This document shows, piece after piece, positions 25,260-38,300 of a DNA stretch of 64,000 bases (within the stretch, counting starts at the first letter, position 1; every line of letters starts with the position of its first letter). The stretch covers positions 24,798,955-24,862,954 of the forward strand of contig NC_019866.2 of NCBI RefSeq assembly GCF_002234675.1. Reading direction: 5' to 3'. Source of the stretch: Oryzias latipes (taxonomy: Eukaryota > Chordata > Actinopteri > Beloniformes > Adrianichthyidae). Position numbers and translations under genes: made by a program. The notes beneath the pieces are model-generated. The model made no database searches. It saw only the letters and a list, made by a program, of their open reading frames with translations, and was not told the DNA's origin.

Positions 25260-27120
25260 CACCTAAAGACACCATCACAACTTTTCTCTCTTTTTTCATT
25301 TATATTCATTTATGACAAGCTGTCATCCATGCAATATGCACAAAATGTACTTGGTAGCTGTGAGACACAACCTTAAATTTCTGTCACCCACAACCTGTTT
25401 GCCATTAGGAGATTTTGGATCCCTCAGAGCCCTTTATATTGATGCATCAGCGGCTCGTTGAGGAACTGTGAGACGTGTTGAGCTAAAGAACGTCAGACCT
25501 GGACTCCCCTTTGCAGCCGGTGGAAAAGGGTTTGGGAAATTTATCTAAAATTTCAGATTTCCACTTTACACGCAGATAATGTAAATAAAACTAAAAAAGA
25601 AATATAAAAAAAAAAGACCTTAATTAAAAGTCCAATTTTTTGTTCAGTTAAAAACATGTTTATCATTAGGAAAGTTTTGCAAGAGGAGAAAAATCTGTTT
25701 TTACTGAGACGTTCTGATGAGTAAAAACATAAAAAAACATTGGCATTTAATATTTGTTGGGTAACAATATCCATTGATTGTCACAATACTTGACTTTTTG
25801 CAGGGTGTGCGTTGAATGTAAGGCTGTCAGGTTGGGAGGGAAGCTACAGAGGAGATGGGCGTCCCATGTCCAGCCTACGTCTTCAGTTTGACACAGAACC
25901 GTAAAGTTAATTTTATGTGGTGTGTTCAAAGAAAACTCTCTTCCTAGACAGCACTGCCAACACACCTGAGTGACTCAGTCAGCACAGATAGACTCCCCAG
26001 TCAAACTCACAGCATCAATCAACATTCAGTGGTTTTCATAGCACCAGATTTGTAGAATAGAGCTGAATAGACTTCTCCCCATGAGGGAGATTCTTATTAA
26101 CATTAAGAAAGAAAAGTGTTTTGGACGCGCTCAGATGTGTCTGCAGAAGAGCACAGATCTGAGATGCAGTGCAGCTTCAGAGGGTGATATAAGGAGCAGT
26201 GCAAAACAGCTGAGTTGGACCAAGCAAAGGACAGAATGAGGGAGGAGATCAGGTCAAGATGAAGACTGCAAAGTGGCTGAAAGTGGAGATGAGCTCAGAC
26301 GTGCCAAACACATTTCTTTCTCTTAGTTTGGACCGTGAGCTGCTTGCATTGACCTGGGGGACCCTTTTAGAAAACGGCCCCTTCTGCCATTTACAGAAGA
26401 AAATGGTCCGTTTCCGTCCGTTGGGCACGGCAGACGTTGCTGTTTTACAGAGACATTGGGAAAGAATCAACTGTCCTAATGATTAAAAATGATTGTGTTG
26501 GTGAAAACCTAACTGGGGAAAGGTGTGGGGGGGCAAAGAGATGACAGCAAGGGCTCTTGGGTGACCCATTCATCAAGCCCTTCTGAAATTCCTCAGCAGG
26601 GTTCTTTTTCCTCTTGGAGTTGAAAGCTGTGCCAAATTCATCCCCAGCTCTTCCCATGTAAGGGCCGTCTAAAGGGGGAAATCACTTTCCAGGATACAGT
26701 TACCCAAGTGGGTGGTGCTGCTGTCTGCTCCTGTGTGCACGTGTTTGCCCCTCACAATCCTCATTCCAATGAAAACGGGTTATTTTAAAATATGGTACTT
26801 CAGTCATGAAGCTGCTTTCTTTAACAAGTGAACATTACAGATTTAAAAACATCTACAAATGAAATGTTTTTAACAAGCTCAAAGAAAAAACAAAGTTTTT
26901 CTGTTGGTCCTTTTGGTTTCTAACTAAAAGTGACTTTGTGAGGAACCAATAACATCAGGAATATTGACATGACTAAAATGAAACCACACAGTCATGCTTG
27001 AATGTGTGTTTGGCAGGAAAGAACCTCGGACTTTTTTACATTTCTGTCATGATAGAATATATTGAAAATGTCTCGTTCCAAAGTTTGAAGGCAGTTAAAA
27101 CAAGTGAAAACCCACAATCA
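25260..27120. other. Intergenic, no gene seen
   Basis: Short frames only, none with a recognisable domain; no repeat ends identified. Confidence 0.5.
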
Positions 27121-27128
27121 GATTGGCT

Positions 27129-27346
27129 TTAACCCGTGTGCTATCTTAGATGACCCCCCCCCCCTTCCATTGACGTGTTCCCCCTACCATGACAAAGGTG
27201 GATAAAGGTGGATAAAGATTTCATGTAATCCATGGACACCAGTGAAGATCACAAATGATTGAAGAAAAAAGGTTCAGAGCACTGTCTAGTGGGTCTAGAT
27301 GACCCAACTCCCAATATTAAAGTGCCTAGGATAGTACAAGGGTTAA
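27129..27346. mobile_element. piggyBac-type MITE, copy 3 (inverted)
   Basis: Bounded by TTAA. Left end aacccgtgtgctatcttaga, right end ctaggatagtacaagggtta. It lies in the opposite orientation to copy 1, as shown by the order of the gggtctagatgacccaact and ttccattgacgtgttc blocks. Confidence 0.8.
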
Positions 27347-27349
27347 AAG

Positions 27350-29535
27350 GCCATCCACTAATTTCTGCAAATGACTGCCTATTTTCTTTCTGTTTTTGTT
27401 AAATAAATGAACAGTGTTGGTGTTCATTCTTCGTTCTTCATTCTCATTCTCAGTTGGTGTTTTCTTGCTCTTACATTCTTAAGGAGACTTTAGAATTTGA
27501 CAGGAAAACTGAGCAGCTCATTAAATGCATCAGCTGATTCTGTCATTATCTTCTCCAAAAGCAGATTCCTGAACCGTTTCATTAAAGTTTTCCGTTTTTT
27601 ATGAACACGACTGTGAAATCCTTCACGGAACAGCAGGACACACGTGTGACATGTTCCTTCCTGGATTGAGATTTTTCTTTCAGTTGTTTGAGAAAATGTG
27701 CGGCTTTAGACGCGTTTGTCTGCTTTTTGACATCTGGTGACGTCGTCGGCCTGGTGACAGTGCTGCCGTGTGCTTCTCCCCTCTGTGCTTTGTCAAATGG
27801 GCGCAAACCTGTAAAGTCAGCTCTGCTGCTGGTTATAGCTGCTGGTCTGCATACTGACTTGGTGACCCTCACCCCCATATGTGCTGGGGGCAGTATATGA
27901 ATACTGCATATGGTGCTCGAGGTCTGAAGACTCCTGACACAGAAAAATGAGCCTGTTGCTGTTCGTCTTGCAGAATGTGATCTGCGCTGCGCTAACGTCT
28001 GCTAGAAAGTCTTACTCTTCAGTATTTTGCCTTTATTTTTAACGATGGCGTCTCATGGCATGTAGAAAACCGTGTTGGGGATTTTTGACTCTTTTATCTG
28101 AAATGTCACTGTATTTTTTTAAACTCTTTAACTTTACACTTGATTTCAAAAATCAAACTTCTTAAACTCTGCAGCTGAAAACTGAAAAACCTTTAAGTGT
28201 TTTCAGAACTTTGTTTCCAGCTTACTGTCAAGCTAAACGTGTCCGCTTACAATCTTTGCATTCTGACGTTCACCTAAAGCGCTAAAATGATGGCGGTCCA
28301 GATTTGCCGACGCTCTTCAAACCTCATTTTGGGCTAAAGTGCAGCCGGTGGTACCAGACAGACCTTTTCCATTTTTCTCTCACTTATTGCAGATAAAGAA
28401 TCACAAACCAGAGCTAATCCCTGCTCTTTCCATCGTTTCTGTACATGTTTTCATAAGACTGGATCGTCTGCACAGAGGTGGAACTTGCTTCTTTATGGTC
28501 CCTCAGACCAGAGATCAGCTGCTCATTCAGTTCTTCTGCAGCGTTTAGAGTCCTCACACCTCCAACCTAACATTAGCGATGCAACAAAAACATCAGTTCT
28601 ATCCTGCCGTCCGGTTCTGATCCAGATTCCAGTTCAGACCAGGAAAACACAGACGTTCATGGATCTGTTTGTCTGTAGATGGATGACCAGAATGTGGGTT
28701 TAGTCTTGTCCTGTTTGGCTTTAATGTCTTACTATGATCTACAAAGTTTTGTGCAACCTTTAACCAAGTAGAAACACAAAACATTGATGTCCAAATGCAC
28801 CAAAAGGCAATTTGAGACGTAGAGTCAGCAAAGCTTCAGCAGCTGAACCGTTCTGGTCTGAAGATACTTTCATAGTTCATCCACACCAGCCTCATCTTCA
28901 TCCACTCTCAGGTCTTCAGGTCACGTCTCAGTTAGCAAAGAGCACATGTTTTCTGCTCGTTTTCTCTTTTCAGGCATGGTTACCCTCCCACAGAAGCAGG
29001 GGGGCATCAGGCTGGAGGCCTTTGTCAAAACGCTGAAGGCTCTCTCCTCCTTTCCCTCAGTCTGGAAGTCAATCAAACCACTCCACATTGTCTACATCCG
29101 TTTTATTATGAAAATCGACACATTCAGAACTTTCAGCTTCCACTGTTGGAGTAGAAAAGGCAACAAGAGTCCTGCCTGTATTTTATATTCAGCTTTAACT
29201 TACAGCTGAATCAGCAGCATTAAACGATTAACTTTGTCTGCGTCGGAGCAACTAAAGAGCTTTTCAGCAGCCCTGAGGAACGTTTGGGAGGATTTCAGCC
29301 TGAGAGTTTGAAATCATGGAACCCTTCAGGAGTCCTGTCCTCGCTGTCTGCAGAAGGGGAAAGAGCCGGGGGACATCTGCAGTCCAGGAGGAAGGGGAAG
29401 TTCTTGTGAGTGTGGTCCTGGCTGTGGGGGTGCAGTGCGTCATCTCTTTGAAAGCAAAGTATGATCTGCAACACAAAAAAACAACGATGAACCTCCAAAG
29501 CTGGACCTTTTCCCAGAACAGGAAATCACATACAT
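27350..29535. other. Intergenic, no gene seen
   Basis: Several open frames of 60-100 codons on both strands but none with a recognised motif, good splice partners or conserved-looking composition. Confidence 0.45.
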
Positions 29536-29551
29536 GTTCCTTTCACTGTCC

Positions 29552-29918
29552 CACCTGACGGTCAACTACTTCCTGTTTACTATCCCACCTGACGTCAACT
29601 ACTTCCTGTTTACTATCCCACCTGACGTCAACTACTTCCTGTTTACTATCCCACCTAACAGTCAACTACTTCCTGTTTACTATCCCACCTCACGGTCAAC
29701 TACTTCCTGTTTACTGTCCCACCTAACAGTCAACTACTTCCTGTTTACTATCCCACCTGACGTCAACTACTTCCTGTTTACTATCCCACCTCACGGTCAA
29801 CTACTTCCTGTTTACTATCCCACCTCACGGTCAACTACTTCCTGTTTACTATCCCACCTGACGTCAACTACTTCCTGTTTACTGTCCCACCTGACGGTCA
29901 ACTACTTCCTGTTTCAGG
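29552..29918. repeat. Minisatellite, about 34-36 bp unit, 11 copies
   Basis: The unit reads approximately cccacctgacggtcaactac followed by ttcctgtttactat. Copies vary at ctgacg, ctgacgg, ctcacgg and ctaacag. It happens to leave an open plus-strand frame, which is not a gene. Confidence 0.93.
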
Positions 29919-29934
29919 AAGAACTTCAAACATT

Positions 29935-30640
29935 CCAGATGATTATCAATCATGTCATTTTAATAATGATTTATTGAATAATGCAATATACACAACATAT
30001 TCTTAAAAAATAAATGTAACTACTCCTTAATGTTAAATAACTTATTATTTATTATAACTTTTTAAAGTGACAATTCCAGTTGCATAGAAAACATATGTTT
30101 GCTTGTTACTTTAGCATAAATCCTTTTACATTTGATTCTCTCAGGTTAGGTTATATGGACAATGTTTAAGTCCTAATGTATAGTTGGCTGATCTGATAAT
30201 TAAAGTCAGATTCCCCTGAGATATGAATAAATACAAACCAAATTTTATCCTAAGAAATTATAAACTTTTATGCTCTCGGGGGCCACATAAAATGACATGG
30301 AGGGCCAAATTTAGCCTGCGGGCCTCGAGTTTGACACATGATGTAATGGTTTGTCTGCTACATAATTAATATGAACTTCATCTTCGTATTTTGATTTATT
30401 GATACTTATAGATTTTTTTTAACCTGTGTTTGTAACGTATAAATACTGGATCAGAAATTAAGAACCAGATAATGATAATTTAGGTATAAATCAATAAAAA
30501 GTGAAGTAAAGTCAATCAGAGGTGGGATTATACATTGATCACTTTTATAGTGATAAATTAAAGTCTTTTTGACAAACTGAATATTTAATAGTCTCATATT
30601 CAGTATGCATAGTGGAGGCATTCATTTTTCCAGTCATTTT
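29935..30640. other. AT-rich intergenic between hrc-side repeats and trpm4
   Basis: No coding sequence. Minus-strand ATTAAA at 30649-30654 and AATAAA at 30395-30400 are candidate polyadenylation signals for trpm4, whose stop is at 30705. Confidence 0.5.
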
Positions 30641-30704
30641 CATGACTATTTAATGATGTTATATCTGTGTATAGACGTATTTCTGCTGTTTGTTTCATTC
30701 AGTC

Positions 30705-33700
30705 TTATTCTAAAGCCAACATGTGAAGCGGTTGTCGGTTGTGCGTCTGCAGCAGTTTACCTTTGAGCAGAGGAGCCGGTCGACCGGCGCTGATCATGTT
30801 ACTCTGAGACAGAGCCTCCATCATCCAGGAGAGGGAGCTGCAGCAGTACTCCAGCTGCAACACATGCACGCACACGTGCACAGATGAGTGCTGACCAGGC
30901 GAACCAGCAGCTGCACACACACATGCGCACACACACACACACACACACAAGCGCACACACACTCCTGAAGGACTATTTAGATTCACTAATGAACCTGGGA
31001 AGCCTTTTCCCTGATCGGTGGGAGGAGACAAACCCACGCCTGCATGAGCAGAACATGCAAACTCCACACAGACAGAACCCAGCCAGGAATTGAACCTGGG
31101 CCTTCTCAATATGTAAGGTCCTCATGGGGATTGACCCGTACGGTTGCTGTGGATTTTTGGGCAAACAGCGGACCCGGTTTGAGGACAGGGGCGTGTCTTA
31201 CTCTGGGCAACACCACCGCCTGAGTGGACTCAGATCCCTCAGGTAGGAATCGGGGGCCCGGCAGCAGGCGCCGTGGATGGGTCAGATCTCTGCCTCGGTT
31301 CAGATCCAGGACGCATGCGGGCCGGCCCGGCCCTCAATAAGTGCTCCTGTGGGCTGGAGTGGTCCTCCACCGGGGACCCGGCGAGCAGTGGGGCCGGCAG
31401 AAGTCCTGCTGCGCTCAGTGAAGTTAAACAGAGGGACGTATGTCTCAGAGGAGGTCCGACTGGACGTTCTGCACGTCAATCAAGTGACGTGTTACACAGT
31501 GACGATGATGATTCGCTGACAGATCCACCGTCACATCCTGGACGTACTGAGCACCCCTGATTGGATAAAGTTTTTCTCATTTGTGTGACGGAAACACAGA
31601 CTGTATTCAGCTTTCCCTCTATACAGTCAACAACTCGGCTCGGGGGAATTGCACAAGCCGTTGACGGACCATTCCAACACTTGGATCTGTAAAAAGGTTT
31701 TTTTGCATCTGCTAACCTTTATTCATTTTTTTGTAGTTTTTACTCCAGGTTCATCCGTGTTGAACCCAAAAGACACAGGAAAATCATAGTTTTTTTTTAC
31801 GCTTTCAAAGAAATGCCAACTAAGAAGGAAAAGGCTTTCACGGACAGCTTGGAAGAAGTCTGCTGCCATTGGCTACCCAAAACCTGTCAATCAAACGCCT
31901 CAGACGTTCGACCTCAGACCCACATGCTTTTACTGAGGCATCTGGTTGGTCAATTAATAACTTGAATAACATGCCATTAACAATAATATGTCTTAAAAAC
32001 TTAGGACTAGCAAAACGATGTTAGGTATCAGAGCAAGAACGGTTCTTCTGATCAATAGAATGACTGAGAAAGAGCTGTCTATCTCAATAGAGCTCTATGG
32101 GCTTCTTGGAACCAGCAGGTACTTCCTGTTTGGGAACATGAGAAGGGAGGGGTGGAGCTCTCCATTGTTTTCACCGTCTACGGCTGCATCTTAAGGGGAG
32201 TGTAGGTGTGTCTCACAGTTCCTTTGAGGCTCGTGTTGCCACCTTAAGGAACTACATGAAAATGGACGTGGCATTGTCATGCGTGTGGTAAGAGTATCGT
32301 GAGGTTCTCGTAGCGCTGTCTGTTGCAAACGGGTGATAGTATGTTTTAAAACGTGGGGTTTTCATAAGGGGTGGGAGGTACCTGTGTCTCCAGCAGCTGT
32401 AGTCTCCGATCGTGGCCCCGCATCTCTGCTATTTGTTTCAAAACACTGTCCACCCTGCAAGAACAAACGCAGACACGGCTTTAGTTGACATTCGATTCCG
32501 TGTACCAACTGGAAAGTTCCTTTTGCCACTTTGACCAGTTCTGAAACAGCAAACAGCAAGAGGCTGGCTGTTGGAGCTCAGGGAGACACACTAAGAGTTA
32601 GACTCATAGACAGTTGTAGCTCAAGTGGAGTGTTTGCAGTCTTTGAACTGGTGTGGAAAAATGGAGGACAACTTGGAGAAACCTCCTCTGCAAATCAGAA
32701 ATAACGGAATCAAACTGGTCCAAACTGGTTGGACTATTAAGGACACAGCTGGCAGACAGAGAAACAAGATCACTGATGCCAAATATTATTATCTGGCCTG
32801 GCCTGACCTGAGCGGAGTGTACTTTATTAGCGTTTCAAAATGATCCACTACAGAGAGGGAACATGTGGTTTGTACAGCATGTGAAGGCTTAAATATGCCG
32901 TCCCTGGGTTGCTCAGCCACTGTTGCCTTTGGTATTCCTACTCCCCCCTCCTGTTTCACTGCGACTACATGAAGCAGTGTAGTAGGGGTCTCTCTTTCAT
33001 CTGTACCATGCAACGATGAGAACAGTCAGATTATGCATCTATGTAAATTGGGCTCATATGGTTGACCAGAAGACCCCATGTAGCAGCTCAATGACCACAT
33101 TGGTGTTGTAGTTCTGTACACAAACATGGAGTTGTTAAAGGATCACTAGCTCATCTACGGCCATAAATTTGAGTTTTGAACACATGTTCAGGGTCAGGGA
33201 TTCAGGGAGTAGAAATACGTTTTCTTTGGAGGGTGGCTGGGCTTTCCATTAGGGAGACCGTGTAAGGTTTAGCAATTTGGGAAGAACTATGTAGAACCCA
33301 GGTTTTCTCCACTCTACTCCAGAAAAGCCATTTAAAGTCCCACTCCGATCATCTGTTGTTCCATTTTCAAAGTGTTTCTAGTTGTCTTTATATAATGATG
33401 ATGCCGTCTATAGCCAAAGCCAAAAAGCCTGGGTCTTTTCTAGGACATAGTTTCTGCACAGTGGCAGAAGATTCCAGCTCAGACGAGGAAAACAGAGATG
33501 TTCATGCAACTATTTATCTGCATGTGGATGCACCAGAGTGGAGCGGAGCAGGGATTTCGTCGCCCGATGACTGTCGTTTGTACGCAACCACAAGCTTTTT
33601 CTACAGCATTTGTTGTCTGCTCCTGATCCACAATAATTTGAGTACAGAAATACTCAGAAATCTTATTTTAATTCATCTGTCCTCCATCATGAGAAAAATG

Positions 33701-35381
33701 CCACAAGAACATGTTAACACCCAAAACAGAAGTCGGTCTTTAGAGTGAATTGGCTAGCTTACGAGCATGCCAGTAGGCGTTATCACCTGTAGAAGGCTCT
33801 GTGACAGACTAAAGACATGGGGCAAAGATGATCATTCTTAGCTTGTTTGGGAACGTCTATATATACATCAGAAAGAGCTGGAAGAGGTGGCTGAGCAACT
33901 AGAGGTCTGGCCTTTGCCACTGCTACCCCTGCTTCAGCCAGAGAAGAACTGAATTATGGGTGGACACAGTAGCCATTTTAGGTACAGACAGTTACCTGGG
34001 GCGCCACTTCAAAGGGGGCGCCAGCTCAGCGCTTTGCGAGAATCTGCACCTAATTTTAAGGGATGCACGTTTTCTAGGGCTACCTGGCATGACGACGTCA
34101 ACCACCAAAACTTTAATTTTTCAGATGCCTAAATGTTGCAACTGACATTGTTTCTTTTCTAAGCTTTTATTTTTTTCTAAAACTTTATTTGTAACATTAG
34201 TGGTAACACTTATTATATCATGACTCATGTGTCTGCTGGGTTATACAGCATGCTGCTGCTGCCCTAAAACGCTAATGGGGCAAATCCCTTCAGATTAGTC
34301 AGCACTGTAATAATCATTTGTGGCAGCCTAAATGTTTTCAACAGACGGTTGAAACGGACGGCTTTTCTTGTTTCAGGAGAGCGGACTGAACGTACTTCGT
34401 GGATGTGCGTTTGAGCCGTGCGCTGTCGCTCTCCCTCTCAGACTTGCTCTGAGCCGTGAGCAGGGTTTCTTTCTGAGCCGCCTCCCACACGTTGAGCTGG
34501 CCAACCTTCTTGCCTCGCAGCTCCACGGCTGAGGACAGACACATGGGGACACACACTCAACAACCCAGCATTCTGCACTGCCACCATGTGGAGCCATGTA
34601 AACCAAGACGTTACATCAAAACTGAACCCAACATGAGTTTGAGTGAAATCTTTGCTCTGACTTTATAATACTCCCTAATAATGACTCATGTCACGTTGAA
34701 GCCCACATCATGATGGACCCACTGCTGTGCTCAACAGTTCAAACCAGTAGTTTGTATTTCACATCAAACACTTCAGTACTATTGTGTGTTATGGTTTTTT
34801 TTTTTACTCAGGATCAATGACTCTTGGCCAAACCAGGCTAAATTCCTGTGATCTTAGAAAGTTTAGGCCTAAACCCATCCAGCACTGAGGCAACAGCTAA
34901 TCCGGACTAGAACAACAGACTTCCAAACTCTTCTTCTCACCAAAGTCCTGGCTCTTGACTGAAGGAATGCGCCGAATATATCTCTTGATAAAAAGGTTGA
35001 TGTGTGAGATTATGATGAAGGGCGGAGGCAGGGAGGGCCTCGATTGGTACTCCACGATCAGGTTAAAACGCTGGAACTTCCAGTAGGTGTCGCTGTGCTC
35101 CTGCACTTTAGAGAAGGTGTGGCTGCAGACAGCAAAGCAAGCAGAGACACGGTTCCTGTGTGAACGGGCACAGAGGTGAGGGATTGTGAGCCAATGAGCC
35201 GTCACAGCGGTGTACCTGAACATGGCAATCAGCATGTTGACCAACACTATGTTGGTAAACAGCAGGTAGACGACGAGGAGAAGGACAACCAGCCAGTTTG
35301 CGTAGGTGTCTATGCAGGGTTCAGCTCCGGCCTCGATCGCTGCCGTGTCGTTTGTACAGCTCAAGAAGTCCAGTTTATCAG
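30705..35381 (-). CDS. trpm4: trpm4 part 3: S6, TRP helix and coiled coil
   Basis: Exons 22: 35216-35381; 23: 34941-35122; 24: 34396-34528; 25: 32382-32454; 26: 30705-30854. Exon 22 carries the outer pore loop with two cysteines (one in SCTNDT, one in EPCIDT), as in TRPM4/5, and S6 ([20 protein letters not shown]). Exon 23 has the TRP helix ([17 protein letters not shown]) and the post-TRP segment [13 protein letters not shown]. Exons 24-26 give the C-terminal coiled coil ([39 protein letters not shown]). The last exon ends in 49 residues to TAA at 30705; its final 20 residues follow an internal gtaaac and have no known counterpart, so the very end could differ if a further exon exists. Confidence 0.9.
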
Positions 35382-38300
35382 CTGGAACGAAGGAGGAGAA
35401 GTAAGTAACAGGATCCAAACCCAGAGAGGCAGGAGCAGAACAATGCCAAAAGCAAAGATACCCGAGGAAGTCTCACAGATCAGACTCAACTAGAATGGAT
35501 GAAATAAAACGTTCTAAATCAAGAGAATTCAGTTGATACGTTTAATCATCACGAAAATGATCAACACAAAGGAAGCAAAACACATTAAACAAAGCATAAA
35601 CTATAGTTGCTACAGTGAAGCCAATAAGTATTTGATCCCTTTGCAGATTATAATAAAGAAATTGACGTTCTGTTGTCCTGATGGTCAGTTCATTTGAACA
35701 GTGAGAAATCAAGAAATCCACTTTGAAGAATTTATATACGGTTATTTGAATTTCATTGAGGGAAATAAGTATTTGAACCCTTATTTAAGTATTTGAACCC
35801 TCTAAGTATTTGAACCCTTATTTAAGTATTTGAACCCTCTAAGTATTTGAACCCTTATTTAAGTATTTGAACCCTCTAAGTATTTGAACCCTTATTTAAG
35901 TATTTGAACCCTCTAAGTATTTGAACCCTTATTTAAGTATTTGAACCCTCTAAGTATTTGAACCCTTATTTAAGTATTTGAACCCTCTAAGTATTTGAAC
36001 CCTTATTTAAGTATTTGAACCCTCTACGTATTTGAACCCTTATTTAAGTATTTGAACCTTCTTGTCAGAAACTCTTAGCACTTTGTTGCAAAACCATTAT
36101 TAGCAACACAGAGGTTTCCTGATCAGGTTTCAGATCAGGAGGAATTCTGCTTCTCTTTTCTTTACTAATGACTACATTCAGATTTGGTGGCTGTTGCTTA
36201 GCAACGCTGAGCTTCAGCTCTCTCCAGAGGTTTTCTATAGGATGGAGGTCCAGAGACTGGCTGGACAGCTCCATGATCAGAGTCATGGAGTGGTCCAGCC
36301 AGTGGATCTGCTTCTTCAGACGGTCCTTGGTTGTCTTTGCTGAATGTTTTGGGCCATGATCCTGTTGGATCATGCCCCCCCCCCCCCCCTTGAAAGAGGT
36401 TCTCACTCAGGATTTGACGAAACATGGCTCCGCCCATCCTCCCATCCACACGGTGCAGAAAAACACCCCTAAACCATAATGTTTCCACCTCCGTGCCTGA
36501 CAGTGGGAATGGTGTTCTTGGGGTCATCGGCAGCATTCCTCTTCCTCCAAACACGGCGAGTTGAGTTGATGCCAAAGATCTCCATGTGGGTCTGATGTGA
36601 CCACAGCACCGTCTCCCAGTCTCGCTCTACATCAGGAAAGTGTTCAGACTTCCAAAATAGAACTCTTTGGTGAGATCTCTACTCGTCGTGTTTGGAGGAG
36701 AAAGAACGATGAGTTACATCCAAAGAACACCAGACCTACTGTCAAGCATGTGGGTGGAAGCATCATGCTTTGGGGCGGTTTTTCACCAAAGGGACCAGAC
36801 GACTGATCCGTGTCAAGGAAAGAATAAATGGGGTCATTTATGGTCAGATTTGGAGCGAAATCCTCCTTCCATCAACATTGAAGATGAACTGTGGCTGGGT
36901 CTTTCAGCATGACAACCATCCCAAACACACGTTTCCTGGGTAACGAAGGAGTGGCTTTATAAGAGGCATTTCAAGGTCCTTGAGTGGCTTAGCCAGTCTC
37001 CAGATCTCAACACCATAGAAAATCTCTGGAGGGAGCTGAAAGTCTGTGTTTCCCAGCGACAGCCCCAAAACATCACTGCTCTAGAGGAGATCTGCATGGA
37101 GGAATGGACCAAAACATTACTGCTCTAGAGGAGATCTACATGAAGGAATGGACCAAAACATCACTGCTTTAGAGGAGATCTACATGAAGGAATGGACCAA
37201 AACATCACTGCTCAAGAGGAGATCTACATGGAGGAATGGACCAAAACATCACTGCTCTAGAGGAGATCTGCATGGAGGAATGGACCAAAACATCACTGCT
37301 CTAGAGGAGATCTGCATGGAGGAATGGACGAAAACATCACTGCTTTAGAGGAGATCTGCATGGAGGAATGGACCAAAACATCACTGCTTTAGAGGAGATC
37401 TACATGAAGGAATGGACCAAAACATCACTGCTCAAGAGGAGATCTACATGGAGGAATGGACCAAAACATCACTGCTCTAGAGGAGATCTGCATGGAGGAA
37501 TGGACCAAAACATCACTGCTTTAGAGGAGATCTGCATGAAGGAATGGACCAAAACATCACTGCTCAAGAGGAGATCTGCATGAAGGAATGGACCAAAACA
37601 TCACTGCTCAAGAGGAGATCTACATGGAGGAATGGACCAAAACAACACTGCTCTAGAGGAGATCTACATGAAGGAATGGACCAAAACATCACTGCTCAAG
37701 AGGAGATCTGTATGGAGGAATGGACCAAAACATCACTGCTCAAGAGGAGATCTGCATGGAGGAATGGACCAAAACATCACTGCTCTAGAGGAGATCTGCA
37801 TGGAGGAATGGACCAAAACATCACTGCTTTAGAGGAGATCTGCATGGAGGAATGGACCAAAACATCACTGCTCAAGAGGAGATCTGCATGGAGGAATGGA
37901 CCAAAACATCACTGCTCTAGAGGAGATCTGCATGGAGGAATGGACCAAAACATCACTGCTTTAGAGGAGATCTGCATGGAGGAATGGACCAAAACATCAA
38001 TGCTTTAGAGGAGATCTACATGAAGGAATGGACCAAAACATCACTGCTCAAGAGGAGATCTGCATGGAGGAATGGACCAAAACATCACTGCTCTAGAGGA
38101 GATCTGCATGGAGGAATGGACCAAAACATCACTGCTTTAGAGGAGATCTGCATGGAGGAATGGACCAAAATACCAGCAACAGTTTGTGAAAACCTTATGA
38201 AGACTTACAGGAAATGTTTGATCATTGCCAACAAAGGATATGTAACAAAGTATTTAGCTGAACTTTTGTTATTGACCAAATACTTATTTTTCACCATAAT

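Noticed and set aside
29534-29977. 147-codon open frame
   Set aside because: Runs through an 11-copy minisatellite; repetitive peptide with no counterpart.
31273-31560. GC-rich overlapping frames as a small gene
   Set aside because: No recognisable motif, no conserved splice sites, and located inside a trpm4 intron.
37078-38170. Possible CRISPR-like regularly spaced repeat
   Set aside because: Units are contiguous with no unique spacers, the sequence comes from a Tc1 transposase, and the genome is eukaryotic.
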